A stretch of DNA of 37,891 bases from Actinobacteria bacterium OV450 (GCA_001298555.1 LJCW01000364.1:1-37891), one strand, 5' to 3'. Counted from the stretch's first letter, positions 16,703 through 24,981 are shown. Program-made: numbers and translations. The notes: a model not told the origin generated them from the letters alone.

Positions 16703-16714
16703 GTCGTCGTGGGG

Positions 16715-17182
16715 CTACGCCCCTTTGCTCAGGACGGCCCGCAGGACCTCCGTCATGGCGTCCAGCGTGCCGTGGAAATCGCTGTCCAGGTCCCGCAGAT
16801 AGGTGTTCTGCGCCAGGATCGCGGCGGCCGGGCGGTCGGTCAGGGTGATGCTCAGCGTGAGCGTGAGCCGGCCGTCCTCGTCCTCGCCGATCTCGTTGCG
16901 TATCTCCGCGATGTCGGTGTCGTTCAGATGCCGGTAGGTAATGCGACCGGCACTCTCCTGCGGAGTGACGCGTTGCAGGAACGTCAGCTCACCGCGCCGG
17001 ATTTCCCGGAGAAATCCGTCGGCGTACCGCTCGTTGATCCGGCATTCCTTTATGGCCGGAACATATCCGGTGGGGAACTCCGCCTTGTGGAGCAGAGCCT
17101 GCCACAAGCTCTCCCGTGTGGGGGCCGGACACCCCTCTTGAGCTGCGCCGACGACCGGACGGGTCCATGAAAGCGTCAGCAT
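16715..17182 (-). CDS. DUF1857/AtaL-like SRPBCC-fold protein
   Basis: The 155-residue protein starts MLTLSWTRPV and contains ESLWQALLHKAEFPTGYVPAIKECRI, LREIRRGELTFLQRV and LTLTLSITLT near the C terminus. This pattern matches DUF1857/AtaL-like proteins of the START/SRPBCC superfamily, which bind hydrophobic or aromatic ligands and include cyclase-like enzymes. The ATG at 17182 has GGGGAG five to six bases upstream. It is divergent from the SDR at 17405. The role is unknown; ligand binding or a condensation/cyclisation step is possible. Confidence 0.72.
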   Translation of the reverse strand: MLTLSWTRPVVGAAQEGCPAPTRESLWQALLHKAEFPTGYVPAIKECRINERYADGFLREIRRGELTFLQRVTPQESAGRITYRHLNDTDIAEIRNEIGEDEDGRLTLTLSITLTDRPAAAILAQNTYLRDLDSDFHGTLDAMTEVLRAVLSKGA

Positions 17183-17404
17183 TGATCTCCCCTTTCCGCC
17201 GCTGGGCCGGCGTGCAGCATCGGCCCGGCGAACCACGGTGTCAAAGCGGCTCGGGGTATTACGTCACCTGCCCGGAGGACCTGACGAAGTGACCGGATTC
17301 CACTGCCTCACCGGGGCCCGTCTCTTGCAGTGTGACGGTTGGTTGGTGGCGTTCCCCGGAGCGCCTTCCCGGTAAATCCGACGCGGAGAATCAGGAGAAC
17401 GCTG

Positions 17405-18106
17405 ATGTCTGAACGGTTCGACGGCCAGGTCGTCCTCGTCACCGGAGGAGGCGAAGGCATCGGCCGGGCAGCGGCGGTTGCCTTCGCCCGGCTCGGCGCG
17501 CTGGTGGTGGTCGCGGGCCGCCACCCGGAGACGCTCGAAGGAACGGTCAAACTGATCCGCGACGAGGGCGGGCGGGCCGACAGCGTGGTCGCCGACGTGT
17601 CGGACACGACGCCCGGCACCGCCACCGGCGCCGGATACGTCGTCGCCGAGACCGTGCGCCGCCACGGCGCCCTGAACGTGGCCTTCAACAACACCACCGA
17701 ACTCGGCCCCCACCAGTCCGTCGCGGACATCGACGAGACGGTCTGGGCCCACACCCTGACGGCCAACCTCACCGGCGTCTGGCTCTCCATGAAGCACGAG
17801 ATCGCCCACATGGGGGCCGCGGGCGGCGGCGTCATCGTCAACACCGCCAGCAACATCGGCTCCCAGGGCATGCTCCCCGGCCTCGGCGCGTACGCCGCCT
17901 CGACGGCCGCCGTGAGCGCCCTGACCCGGACCGCGGCCCGCGAGTACGTCACCCAGTCCATCCGCATCAATGCGATCAGCCCCTGCCCGCTCGGGCGGGG
18001 AGCCAGCGTCGAGGAGATCGCGGACACCGTGGTCTGGCTCTGCTCCGACGCCGCCGCGTACATCGTCGGGCACGACCTCGTGCTCGACCGCAAGACGAGC
18101 GAGTAG
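17405..18106 (+). CDS. Short-chain dehydrogenase-like protein lacking the catalytic lysine
   Basis: The N-terminal half is a normal SDR (MSERFDGQVVLVTGGGEGIGRAAAVAF, then a Ser in NTASNIGS). The active-site Tyr163 is kept (AYAASTAAV) but the YxxxK lysine is Thr167. After RINAISPCP the usual substrate-binding loop of about 30-40 residues is absent and the sequence jumps to PLGRGASVEEIADTVVWL. At 233 residues it is short for the family. It is probably catalytically poor or inactive. The ATG has an AGGAG site. Four bases separate its stop from the transketolase-domain gene. Confidence 0.78.
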   Translation: MSERFDGQVVLVTGGGEGIGRAAAVAFARLGALVVVAGRHPETLEGTVKLIRDEGGRADSVVADVSDTTPGTATGAGYVVAETVRRHGALNVAFNNTTELGPHQSVADIDETVWAHTLTANLTGVWLSMKHEIAHMGAAGGGVIVNTASNIGSQGMLPGLGAYAASTAAVSALTRTAAREYVTQSIRINAISPCPLGRGASVEEIADTVVWLCSDAAAYIVGHDLVLDRKTSE

Positions 18107-18110
18107 AGCC

Positions 18111-18542
18111 GTGACCACTCCCCTGACCCCTCCCCCGACCACCGCCGCGTCCACCGCCGCCGATCCGGGCGAGCCCGGCTGGTCCAAGCAGGGCCGCCTG
18201 CGGACCGACCCCGACGTCGTGCTGATCGCCACCGGCAGCGAAGTGCACGTCGCCCGCGACGCCCGCGCCATCCTGGGCCGCGAGGGCATCGCCGCCCGGG
18301 TCGTGTCGGCCGTCGGCCCGCAGCGGCCGTGCGGCGCCCGGGCCCGGGTCTCCGTCCGGGCCGGTTCCGCGCTCGGCTGGTACCAGCTGCTCGGTGACGC
18401 CGGAATCCCGGCCCGCCTCGACCAGTTCCTCGCGGGCGGCCCGTACACCGCGTTCCACGAGCAGCCGGGGTTCTGCGCCGAGCGGGTCGCCGCCACCGCC
18501 CGGGCCGGCCTGGCCCGCGCCGGACACCGGGAGCGCGCGTGA
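18111..18542 (+). CDS. Stand-alone transketolase C-terminal domain
   Basis: The 143-residue product corresponds only to the C-terminal domain of transketolases: DVVLIATGSEVHVARDARAIL, AARVVS, VRAGSALGWYQLLG and FLAGGPYTAFHEQPGF. The thiamine-diphosphate binding and pyrimidine domains that make the enzyme work are absent, and the low-complexity Thr/Pro/Ala start (VTTPLTPPPTTAAS) is not domain remnant. It cannot be an active transketolase alone. It could be a deletion remnant or a partner subunit; no matching N-terminal half is in the window. The GTG start is 4 bp after the SDR stop, and its stop overlaps the EPSP synthase start (GTGA), so it is translated within the operon. Confidence 0.75.
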   Translation: MTTPLTPPPTTAASTAADPGEPGWSKQGRLRTDPDVVLIATGSEVHVARDARAILGREGIAARVVSAVGPQRPCGARARVSVRAGSALGWYQLLGDAGIPARLDQFLAGGPYTAFHEQPGFCAERVAATARAGLARAGHRERA

Positions 18543-19810
18543 ACACCGCCACGTCCGCACTGACCGCCCGGATCCCGGGCTCCAAGAGCATCACCAACCG
18601 GGCGCTGCTGCTGGCCGCCGCGGCCGACGGGGTCTCGCTGCTGCGGGCGCCGCTGGTCAGCGAGGACACCCTCGCCTTCCGGGAGGCGCTGACCGGCTTC
18701 GGCGTCCCCGTCACCGCGGACGGCGACGGCTGGAAGGTCACCGGCGGCGGACGCGCCCCGGCCGCCGGCGGCTCGGTGTGGTGCGAGGACGCGGGCACCG
18801 CCGCCCGGTTCCTGCCGCCGTTCGCCGCGACCGGCGGCGGCACGTTCACCTTCGACGGCACCGACCAGCTGCGCGCCCGGCCGCTGCGCCCCCTCGCGCA
18901 GGCGCTGCGCCGGCTCGGTGCGGACGCCCGGGTCACCGAGCCCGTCGGCGGACTGCCGCTGACCGTCGCCGCCCGCGGCCTGAGCGGTGGCGAGCTGACC
19001 GTGGACGCCTCCCTCAGCAGCCAGTACCTCACCGGACTGCTGATGGCGGGGCCGCTGATGCGGCAGCCGCTGACCGTGCGGGGCGCGGGCCTGGTCAGCC
19101 GCCCGTACATCACCATGACCCAGGCGCTGATGCGCCACTTCGGCGCGTACGTGGACGAGTTCGAGGGCGGCGCGATCCAGGTGCTGCCCGGCGGCTACCG
19201 GGCCGCCGAACTCGACGTCGAGCCCGACGCGTCCACCGCCTCGTACTTCTTCGCGGCGGCCGCCGTCACCGGCACCACCGTCACGGTGCCCGGCCTCGGC
19301 TCCGGGAGCGTCCAGGGCGACCTCGGCTTCGTGGAGGTGCTGCGCCGGGCCGGCGCCCGGGTGGAGATCACCGACGGGGCGACCACCGTCACCGGCACCG
19401 GACCGCTGCGCGGCGGCTTCGACATCGACATGGGCGACATCTCCGACACGTTCATGACCCTCGCCGCGGTGGCCCCGCTCGCCGACGCGCCCATCACGGT
19501 GCACGGCATCGGGCACGCCCGGCTCAAGGAGTCCGACCGGATCGCCGCGGTCGAGGAGAACCTGCGGGCGCTCGGCATCCGCACCGAGTCCGGACCGGAC
19601 CGGCTCACCGTCCACCCGGGCCGACCCGTCGCGGCCCGGATCGCCTGTCGCCGGGACCACCGGATCGCCATGGCGTTCTCGGTACTGGGCCTGCGCGTCC
19701 CCGGCATCACGCTCGACGACCCGTCCTGTGTCGGCAAGACCTTCCCCGGCTTCCACGCCGAACTGGAACGGCTCTTCCCGGCCCACCGCTCGGGCACCCA
19801 CAGTCACTGA
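18539..19810 (+). CDS. aroA: EPSP synthase (3-phosphoshikimate 1-carboxyvinyltransferase)
   Basis: It joins phosphoenolpyruvate to shikimate 3-phosphate, the sixth shikimate step. Substrate-binding and catalytic motifs are intact: PGSKSITNRALLLAAA, EDAGTAARFLPP, LSSQYLTGLLM, the catalytic Asp in DISDTFMTLAA, the catalytic Glu in LKESDR, and DHRIAMAFS. The length of 423 residues is normal. The GTG overlaps the preceding stop. Presence beside DAHP synthase and chorismate synthase suggests a dedicated copy boosting chorismate for the pathway rather than the housekeeping gene, although a second copy elsewhere cannot be seen here. Confidence 0.94.
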   Translation: MNTATSALTARIPGSKSITNRALLLAAAADGVSLLRAPLVSEDTLAFREALTGFGVPVTADGDGWKVTGGGRAPAAGGSVWCEDAGTAARFLPPFAATGGGTFTFDGTDQLRARPLRPLAQALRRLGADARVTEPVGGLPLTVAARGLSGGELTVDASLSSQYLTGLLMAGPLMRQPLTVRGAGLVSRPYITMTQALMRHFGAYVDEFEGGAIQVLPGGYRAAELDVEPDASTASYFFAAAAVTGTTVTVPGLGSGSVQGDLGFVEVLRRAGARVEITDGATTVTGTGPLRGGFDIDMGDISDTFMTLAAVAPLADAPITVHGIGHARLKESDRIAAVEENLRALGIRTESGPDRLTVHPGRPVAARIACRRDHRIAMAFSVLGLRVPGITLDDPSCVGKTFPGFHAELERLFPAHRSGTHSH

Positions 19811-19835
19811 CAACGAAAGGGATGTGAGAAACCCC

Positions 19836-21026
19836 ATGGCCGACATACTCATCGCCGGCGGTGGCATCGGTGGCCTCGCCGCGGCGCTCGGACTCGCGAA
19901 GCGCGGACACCGGGTCACCGTGCTGGAGCGCCGGGACGTGTTCACGGAGGTCGGCGCCGGTATCCAGCTCGGCCCGAACGCCTTCCACGCCCTCGACCTG
20001 CTGGGCGTGGGCCAGGACGTCCGCGACCGCGCCGTCTTCATCGACGAGCTGCGCTTCATGGACGGCACGACCGGCGAGAAGGTCGCCGCCATGCCGGTCA
20101 AGGAGAAGTACCGGGCCCGGTTCGGCAACCCGTACGCCGTGGTGCACCGCGTCGACCTGTACCTGCCGCTGCTGGAGGCCGCCCGCCGGCATCCCGGCGT
20201 CGAACTGCTGGGCCGCCACCACGTGGTCGCGTACGAGCAGAAGGCGGGCACGGTCTCCGCCGTCCTCGCGGACGGCCGGCGCATCACCGGCGACGCCCTG
20301 ATCGGCGCGGACGGGCTGCACTCCGCGATCCGGCAGCAGATGGTCGCCGACGGCTCCCCGCGGGTGTCCGGGCACACCATCTACCGGTCGGTGATCCCGA
20401 TGTCGGAGGTCCCCGAGGAGCTGCGGTGGAACACCGTCACCCTGTGGGCCGGCCCGAAGTGGCACTTCGTCCACTACCCGATCGCCGGCGGCGAGCACTT
20501 CAACCTCGCCGCGACCCGCGACGACGGCGCCACCGAGGCCGTCGCGGGCGTGCCGGCCGAGCACGACCACGTCCTGAACTCCTTCCCCGAACTGTCCGGC
20601 GCGGCCCGGCGGCTGCTGGAGCTGGGCCGGGACTGGAAGGCCTGGGTCCTGTGCGACCGCGACCCGGTCGACCGCTGGACCGAGGGCCGGGTGGCGCTGC
20701 TGGGCGACGCCGCGCACCCGATGCTCCAGTACGCCGCCCAGGGCGCCTGCCAGGCCATCGAGGACGCGGTGCTGCTGAGCGGGCTGCTGGACGGCTGCCC
20801 GGCCGACTACGAGCAGCGGCTGGAGAAGTACAACGCGGCGCGGCGCGAGCGGACCGGGCGGGTGCAGCTGGTGGCGCGGGAGATGGGGCGACAGCTCTAC
20901 CACGCCGCGGGCGACGCGCGCGTCGAGCGCAACGCGATGCTGGCGTCGCTGTCGGACGACGACATGTACGACAAGGTGGCGTGGCTGCACGACGCGTACG
21001 ACTTCGGGACCGGGTCGGCCCGTTGA
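19836..21026 (+). CDS. FAD-dependent aromatic monooxygenase (3-hydroxybenzoate 6-hydroxylase/salicylate hydroxylase type)
   Basis: This 396-residue class A flavoprotein monooxygenase shows the FAD dinucleotide motif GGGIGGLAAALGLAKRG near the N terminus, DALIGADGLHS in the middle, and GDAAHP at 290-295 followed by LQYAAQGACQAIEDAV. The last segment resembles 3-hydroxybenzoate 6-hydroxylases and salicylate hydroxylases. Such enzymes hydroxylate para or ortho to an OH, sometimes with loss of the carboxylate. Suitable substrates in this context would be 3-hydroxyanthranilate or 4-amino-3-hydroxybenzoate. The start is ATG at 19836. The stop overlaps the TTG of the chorismate synthase gene, placing it in the aroA-aroC operon. 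Confidence 0.88.
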   Translation: MADILIAGGGIGGLAAALGLAKRGHRVTVLERRDVFTEVGAGIQLGPNAFHALDLLGVGQDVRDRAVFIDELRFMDGTTGEKVAAMPVKEKYRARFGNPYAVVHRVDLYLPLLEAARRHPGVELLGRHHVVAYEQKAGTVSAVLADGRRITGDALIGADGLHSAIRQQMVADGSPRVSGHTIYRSVIPMSEVPEELRWNTVTLWAGPKWHFVHYPIAGGEHFNLAATRDDGATEAVAGVPAEHDHVLNSFPELSGAARRLLELGRDWKAWVLCDRDPVDRWTEGRVALLGDAAHPMLQYAAQGACQAIEDAVLLSGLLDGCPADYEQRLEKYNAARRERTGRVQLVAREMGRQLYHAAGDARVERNAMLASLSDDDMYDKVAWLHDAYDFGTGSAR

Positions 21027-22207
21027 GCAGGTTGCGTTGGCTGACCGCGGGAGAGTCGCACGGACCGGCACTGGTCGCGACGCTGGAGGGTCTTCCCGCC
21101 GGCGTTCCGGTCACCACCGAGCTGGTGGCGGATCATCTGGCCCGGCGCCGGCTCGGCTATGGCCGCGGTGCCCGGATGAAGTTCGAGCAGGACGAGGTCA
21201 CGTTCCTGGGCGGGGTGCGGCACGGCCTGTCGCAGGGTTCTCCGGTGGCGGTCATGATCGGCAACACGGAGTGGCCGAAGTGGGAGACGGTGATGTCGGC
21301 GGACCCGGTCGACCCGTCGCTGCTCAAGGACACCGGCCGCAATGCGCCGCTGACGCGTCCGCGTCCGGGCCATGCCGACCTGGCGGGCATGCAGAAGTAC
21401 GGCTTCGAGGAGGCACGGCCGATCCTGGAGCGGGCGAGTGCCCGTGAGACGGCCGCCCGTGTCGCGCTGGGTGCGGTCGCGCGTTCCTTCATCAAGGAGG
21501 TCGCGGGCATCGAGGTGGTCTCGCACGTGGTGGAGCTGGCCTCGGCCAGGGCCCCGTACGGGGTGTACCCGACGCCGGCGGATGTGGAGCGGCTGGACGC
21601 GGACCCGGTGCGCTGCCTGGACGCGGACGCGTCGAAGGCGATGGTCGCGGAGATCGACCAGGCCCACAAGGACGGTGACACCCTCGGTGGTGTCGTCGAG
21701 GTCCTGGCGTACGGCGTGCCGGTCGGCCTCGGTTCCCACGTCCACTGGGACCGGCGTCTGGACGCGCGTCTCGCGGCTGCGCTGATGGGCATCCAGGCGA
21801 TCAAGGGTGTGGAGGTCGGTGACGGCTTCGGCCTGGCGCGGGTGCCGGGCTCGCAGGCGCACGACGAGATCGTCGCCACCCCTGAGGGCATCAGGCGGAC
21901 CTCGGGCCGCTCCGGCGGTACGGAGGGTGGTCTGACCACGGGTGAGCTGCTGCGGGTGCGGGCTGCGATGAAGCCGATCGCGACCGTCCCGAAGGCGCTG
22001 GCGACGGTGGACGTGGCCACCGGTGAGGCGGCCGCGGCGCACCACCAGCGTTCCGACGTGTGCGCGGTTCCGGCGGCGGGGATCGTCGCCGAGGCGATGG
22101 TGGCCCTGGTCCTCGCGGACGCGGTCGTGGAGAAGTTCGGCGGCGACTCCGTGGCCGAAACCCGCCGCAACGTCCGCTCGTACCTCGCCGGACTGCGCAT
22201 CACCTGA
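21023..22207 (+). CDS. aroC: Chorismate synthase
   Basis: It converts EPSP to chorismate using reduced FMN. Family motifs are TAGESHGPALVATLEGLPAG, GRGARMKFEQDEV, RPRPGHADLAGMQKYG, RASARETAARVALGA and SGRSGGTEGGLTTGE. The 394-residue length is normal. It begins with a rare TTG that overlaps the hydroxylase stop (TTGA), so translation is probably coupled. Third codon positions contain visibly more T (GGT, CGT, CAT, GTT) than in the neighbouring genes, which hints at a separate origin such as recent duplication of the housekeeping aroC. Together with aroA and the DAHP synthase it would raise chorismate supply. Confidence 0.94.
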   Translation: MSRLRWLTAGESHGPALVATLEGLPAGVPVTTELVADHLARRRLGYGRGARMKFEQDEVTFLGGVRHGLSQGSPVAVMIGNTEWPKWETVMSADPVDPSLLKDTGRNAPLTRPRPGHADLAGMQKYGFEEARPILERASARETAARVALGAVARSFIKEVAGIEVVSHVVELASARAPYGVYPTPADVERLDADPVRCLDADASKAMVAEIDQAHKDGDTLGGVVEVLAYGVPVGLGSHVHWDRRLDARLAAALMGIQAIKGVEVGDGFGLARVPGSQAHDEIVATPEGIRRTSGRSGGTEGGLTTGELLRVRAAMKPIATVPKALATVDVATGEAAAAHHQRSDVCAVPAAGIVAEAMVALVLADAVVEKFGGDSVAETRRNVRSYLAGLRIT

Positions 22208-22215
22208 CCACGGGA

Positions 22216-22238
22216 GGGGCACGGGCACCCCGTGCCCC
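22216..22238. terminator. Hairpin terminator between aroC and the convergent membrane-protein operon
   Basis: A perfect 10-bp stem GGGGCACGGG/CCCGTGCCCC with a 3-nt loop starts 9 bp after the aroC stop. Confidence 0.75.
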
Positions 22239-22269
22239 CGCCGTGCGGCCCCGGAGAGCGGCCGCCGCC

Positions 22270-23697
22270 TCAGGGCAGGCTCTTGACGTAGGTGTCGAGG
22301 GCGGCGATCACGCGGTCGCGGTCGGTGGCGGCGAGGTCCGTGCCGGCGGCCTGCTGGAGGAAGTAGTAGGTGAGCGAGGCCGTGCAGATGTCCCGCTGCT
22401 CCGGGGGCAGCAGGCAGATCAGGCTGCTCATGGTGGGGCGCTCACCGAGGAAGCTCAGGACGCGCAGCATGGCTTTGATCTCGGTGCGCCCGGCTTCGCG
22501 CTCGGTTCCGAGGTGGAGACCCGGGACGCCGGTCGGGATGTTCACCGTCCCTCCCGTGTCGGCCTCCCTGCAGGCGCTCTCCGTGACGTCCGGGGGCAGC
22601 CGTTTCAGGAGCTCGGGTGCCGACGTGCCGAAGGCGTTGCAGGCGGAGGCCGGGCTGCTCAGTTCGGTGACCGTCAGGCCCTGTCCGTCGCCCTCCATGA
22701 GGATGGGGTGTTCGCTCACGCTCAGCTGCCAGGTGGATCCCGAGGTGAAAGAGACGTAGGCGCACCTCTGGTCCGCGGGTGCGATCAGGTGGCTGCCCGG
22801 GCGTGCCGCGTAGACCCGGGCTCCGGCCGGCAGCCTGACCTCGTGCGGCAGGGGGACCGAGGAGGGTGCGGACGGCAGCGCCTCCGGCGGCACCGTCGGA
22901 AGGGAGGGCTCGCCCGGCACGTCCTGACTGCAGGCGGTGACGGGGACCTGCTGGAGCGGCAGTTCGATCGGCTTCGCCTCGGGCTGGGAGGGGACCACGA
23001 GCTTCTCCAGCACCGCGTTCAGCTCGGCGGCGTCCTGCGCGAACTGCGGCGCGGCGCTCCGGGTCGCCGATGTCAGCCGCGTGAGGACCTCCTGCTCCGC
23101 GACGGGCACGCGGTAGCCGACGAAGCGGAACTCCAGGTGCAGGCCCAGCCGGTCCATGCGGTCGCGGACGTGTGCGTTCATCGCGGCCGGGTCGCCGCCG
23201 CAGCCGTCGGTGCCCCGGGTGGTGACCACGACGATGCGGTTGCGCTTGCTGGCGCGCAGCGGGTAGCGCCCGGAGAAGTCGTCGATCGCGGCCAGGAGCC
23301 CGCTGTTCAGGGTCGCCTTCCCGCCGGGCTCAAGCGCGTGGGCCGCCTCACTGATCCGCTTCCCGTTCCCGGTGGCGCTGCCGACGAGTTCCTCGGTGTT
23401 GTCCGCGTCGCCGCAGCCACCGCCGAAGCGGCGCAGCGAGAGCGCGTCGCCGTCCCCGGCGTTGCGGACCGCCGCGCCCACCGAGTCGGCGAGGGCGCCG
23501 AAGTCCCGCCGCGCGTCGGAGGGCCCGGCGTCGGAGGGCCCGGCGTCGGAGGTGTCGACGAGGAACGCGGTGCGGTACTGCGGGGTCGACCGGACGACGT
23601 ACACGACGGTCGCCCCGATGCAGATGGCGGCCACCGCGAGGAGGGCCAGGGTGATGCGCAACCAGCGCCTGCGCGGCCGGGCCGCAGGGGTGGTCAT
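22270..23697 (-). CDS. Membrane-anchored protein with degenerate vWA-like region, paralogue 2
   Basis: The 475-residue protein has a basic N terminus (MTTPAARPRRRWLR) and one membrane segment (about residues 15-35), with the remainder predicted outside the cell. The region AFLVDTSDAG, NAGDGDALSLRRFGGGCG, RIVVVTTRGTDGCGG and GLHLEFRFVGYRVP resembles a von Willebrand A fold, but the metal site (DxSxS) is incomplete. A Ser/Pro-rich linker leads to a C-terminal domain with several Cys residues (CAYVSF, ACNAFG, ESACREA, LICLLPPEQRDIC) that may form disulfides. It shares order and motifs with the gene upstream and overlaps its stop (ATGA). Function unknown. Confidence 0.72.
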   Translation of the reverse strand: MTTPAARPRRRWLRITLALLAVAAICIGATVVYVVRSTPQYRTAFLVDTSDAGPSDAGPSDARRDFGALADSVGAAVRNAGDGDALSLRRFGGGCGDADNTEELVGSATGNGKRISEAAHALEPGGKATLNSGLLAAIDDFSGRYPLRASKRNRIVVVTTRGTDGCGGDPAAMNAHVRDRMDRLGLHLEFRFVGYRVPVAEQEVLTRLTSATRSAAPQFAQDAAELNAVLEKLVVPSQPEAKPIELPLQQVPVTACSQDVPGEPSLPTVPPEALPSAPSSVPLPHEVRLPAGARVYAARPGSHLIAPADQRCAYVSFTSGSTWQLSVSEHPILMEGDGQGLTVTELSSPASACNAFGTSAPELLKRLPPDVTESACREADTGGTVNIPTGVPGLHLGTEREAGRTEIKAMLRVLSFLGERPTMSSLICLLPPEQRDICTASLTYYFLQQAAGTDLAATDRDRVIAALDTYVKSLP

Positions 23698-24947
23698 CGG
23701 GCGGCCGGGGCCTGGGCGCGCAGGGCGGCGAGTGCCTTGTTCATCGCGTCCACCTGGGTGTTGTAGTCGGTGGCGGCCTTCTCGAAGGCCGCGTGCCGGG
23801 GGCCCAGCGGCGTCTTGGAGCGGGCCGCCGCCAGCAGCCGGTCGGCCGCGTCGAGCACGGTCTTCTGCTGCTCCCGCAGTTTCGACGCCCGGTCGTTGAT
23901 GTCGCGGCCCTCGGGTGTCCTGGCGCGCCCGCCGAGGTCTTCGAACTCGGTGCCGATGTGGGGTTCCCGGGCCCGGTCGAGGTTCTGTCCGGCCTCGTCG
24001 AGCCGGCCTTCGACGATCTCCTGGGCGGCGGTGTTGATGCGGGTCACGGCCGGGTTGAGGACGTCCACGATCCGCGTGGCGTTGCGCAGAACCGGTTCGG
24101 TGTTGGTCGACCATGCGAGGGCCGCGTCCAGGTCCGCCTGTGTGTGCGCGAACACCGGCTCGGCCGGGTTGGAGCCGGCGGCGGCGATCGACTTCAGGCT
24201 GTCGTTCTGGCTTTCGGGCACCTGGTAGCCGATCAGCCGGAATTCGATGTCCAGGCCGGCGGCGCGGATCCGCTCGCCGATCTCGCGCCGGACGAAGTCG
24301 GTGTCGTCGTCGCAGGCGTCCCGGCCGTGCCGGGTGATGACGACGATGCGGTTCACCTGCTTGGCGCGCCGGCCGGCGCCGAGCGCGAAGGTGGAGGAGA
24401 AGGTGGTGGAGAAGTCGTCCACGGCCTGGACGATGCCCCGCAGCAGGGTGGCCCTGCCGCCCGCGGGGGCCTGCCGCGCGGCGCGGACGATGTCCTGCCG
24501 GTTGTCGGTGCCGAAGTCCACCAGCCGGGCGGTGTTGCCGTCCGCGCCGCATTCGCCGCCGAAGCGGCGCAGGGCCAGGGCGTCGGAGTCGCCGGCGTTG
24601 CCCACCACGGTCCCCAGGGAGGCGGCGACGGCGTCCGCGTCCCCGGAGTCCGCGACGGCGGTGGCGTCCATCAGGAACTGGGTCTTGTAGGTGGGCGCGT
24701 AGGACGGCAGCACCCAGCGCACCACCGCCCAGGCCCCGCCGCCGAGCAGCGCCAGGACCACGAGGGCGACGAACGCGCTGCGGATGCCGCGCGGAACGCG
24801 GAGGTCGAGGATGCGCAGGTCGCGGCCGGCCTGGTAGACGCGGGCCCCGTCCGACGCGGTGGCCTCCTGCCGTACCCCTGCCCGCTGCGCCTTGGCGTCG
24901 TCGGCGCCGTCCGAGTCGGATGAGGGAGATCCCGTCATACCGGCCAT
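23694..24947 (-). CDS. Membrane-anchored protein with degenerate vWA-like region, paralogue 1
   Basis: The 417-residue product has an acidic disordered N terminus, the stretch DGARVYQAGRDLRI and a single membrane segment at about residues 57-77. The extracellular part holds QFLMDATAVADSGD, NAGDSDALALRRFGGECG, RIVVITRHGRDACDDD and GLDIEFRLIGYQVPESQ, closely matching paralogue 2. The C-terminal third is helical and Arg/Ala-rich. Start choice is uncertain: ATG at 24947 or 24938, or a GTG at 24962; none has a clear ribosome-binding site, so leaderless translation is possible. These two genes look like an independent transcription unit. I know of no assigned function. Confidence 0.7.
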   Translation of the reverse strand: MAGMTGSPSSDSDGADDAKAQRAGVRQEATASDGARVYQAGRDLRILDLRVPRGIRSAFVALVVLALLGGGAWAVVRWVLPSYAPTYKTQFLMDATAVADSGDADAVAASLGTVVGNAGDSDALALRRFGGECGADGNTARLVDFGTDNRQDIVRAARQAPAGGRATLLRGIVQAVDDFSTTFSSTFALGAGRRAKQVNRIVVITRHGRDACDDDTDFVRREIGERIRAAGLDIEFRLIGYQVPESQNDSLKSIAAAGSNPAEPVFAHTQADLDAALAWSTNTEPVLRNATRIVDVLNPAVTRINTAAQEIVEGRLDEAGQNLDRAREPHIGTEFEDLGGRARTPEGRDINDRASKLREQQKTVLDAADRLLAAARSKTPLGPRHAAFEKAATDYNTQVDAMNKALAALRAQAPAAR

Positions 24948-24964
24948 CGTCGGTGACAACACAT

Positions 24965-24981
24965 GATCACTTTAAGTGGTC
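24965..24981. promoter_or_regulatory. 17-bp near-palindrome upstream of the membrane-protein operon
   Basis: GATCACTT (24965-24972), T, AAGTGGTC (24974-24981) form an 8-1-8 dyad with one mismatch, ending 18 bp before the ATG at 24947. It is AT-rich for this genome and well placed to be an operator overlapping the promoter. Confidence 0.45.

Noticed and set aside
18111..18542. Frameshifted full-length transketolase
   Set aside because: No transketolase N-terminal or pyrimidine-domain sequence is recognisable upstream in any frame; the SDR gene ends four bases before it.
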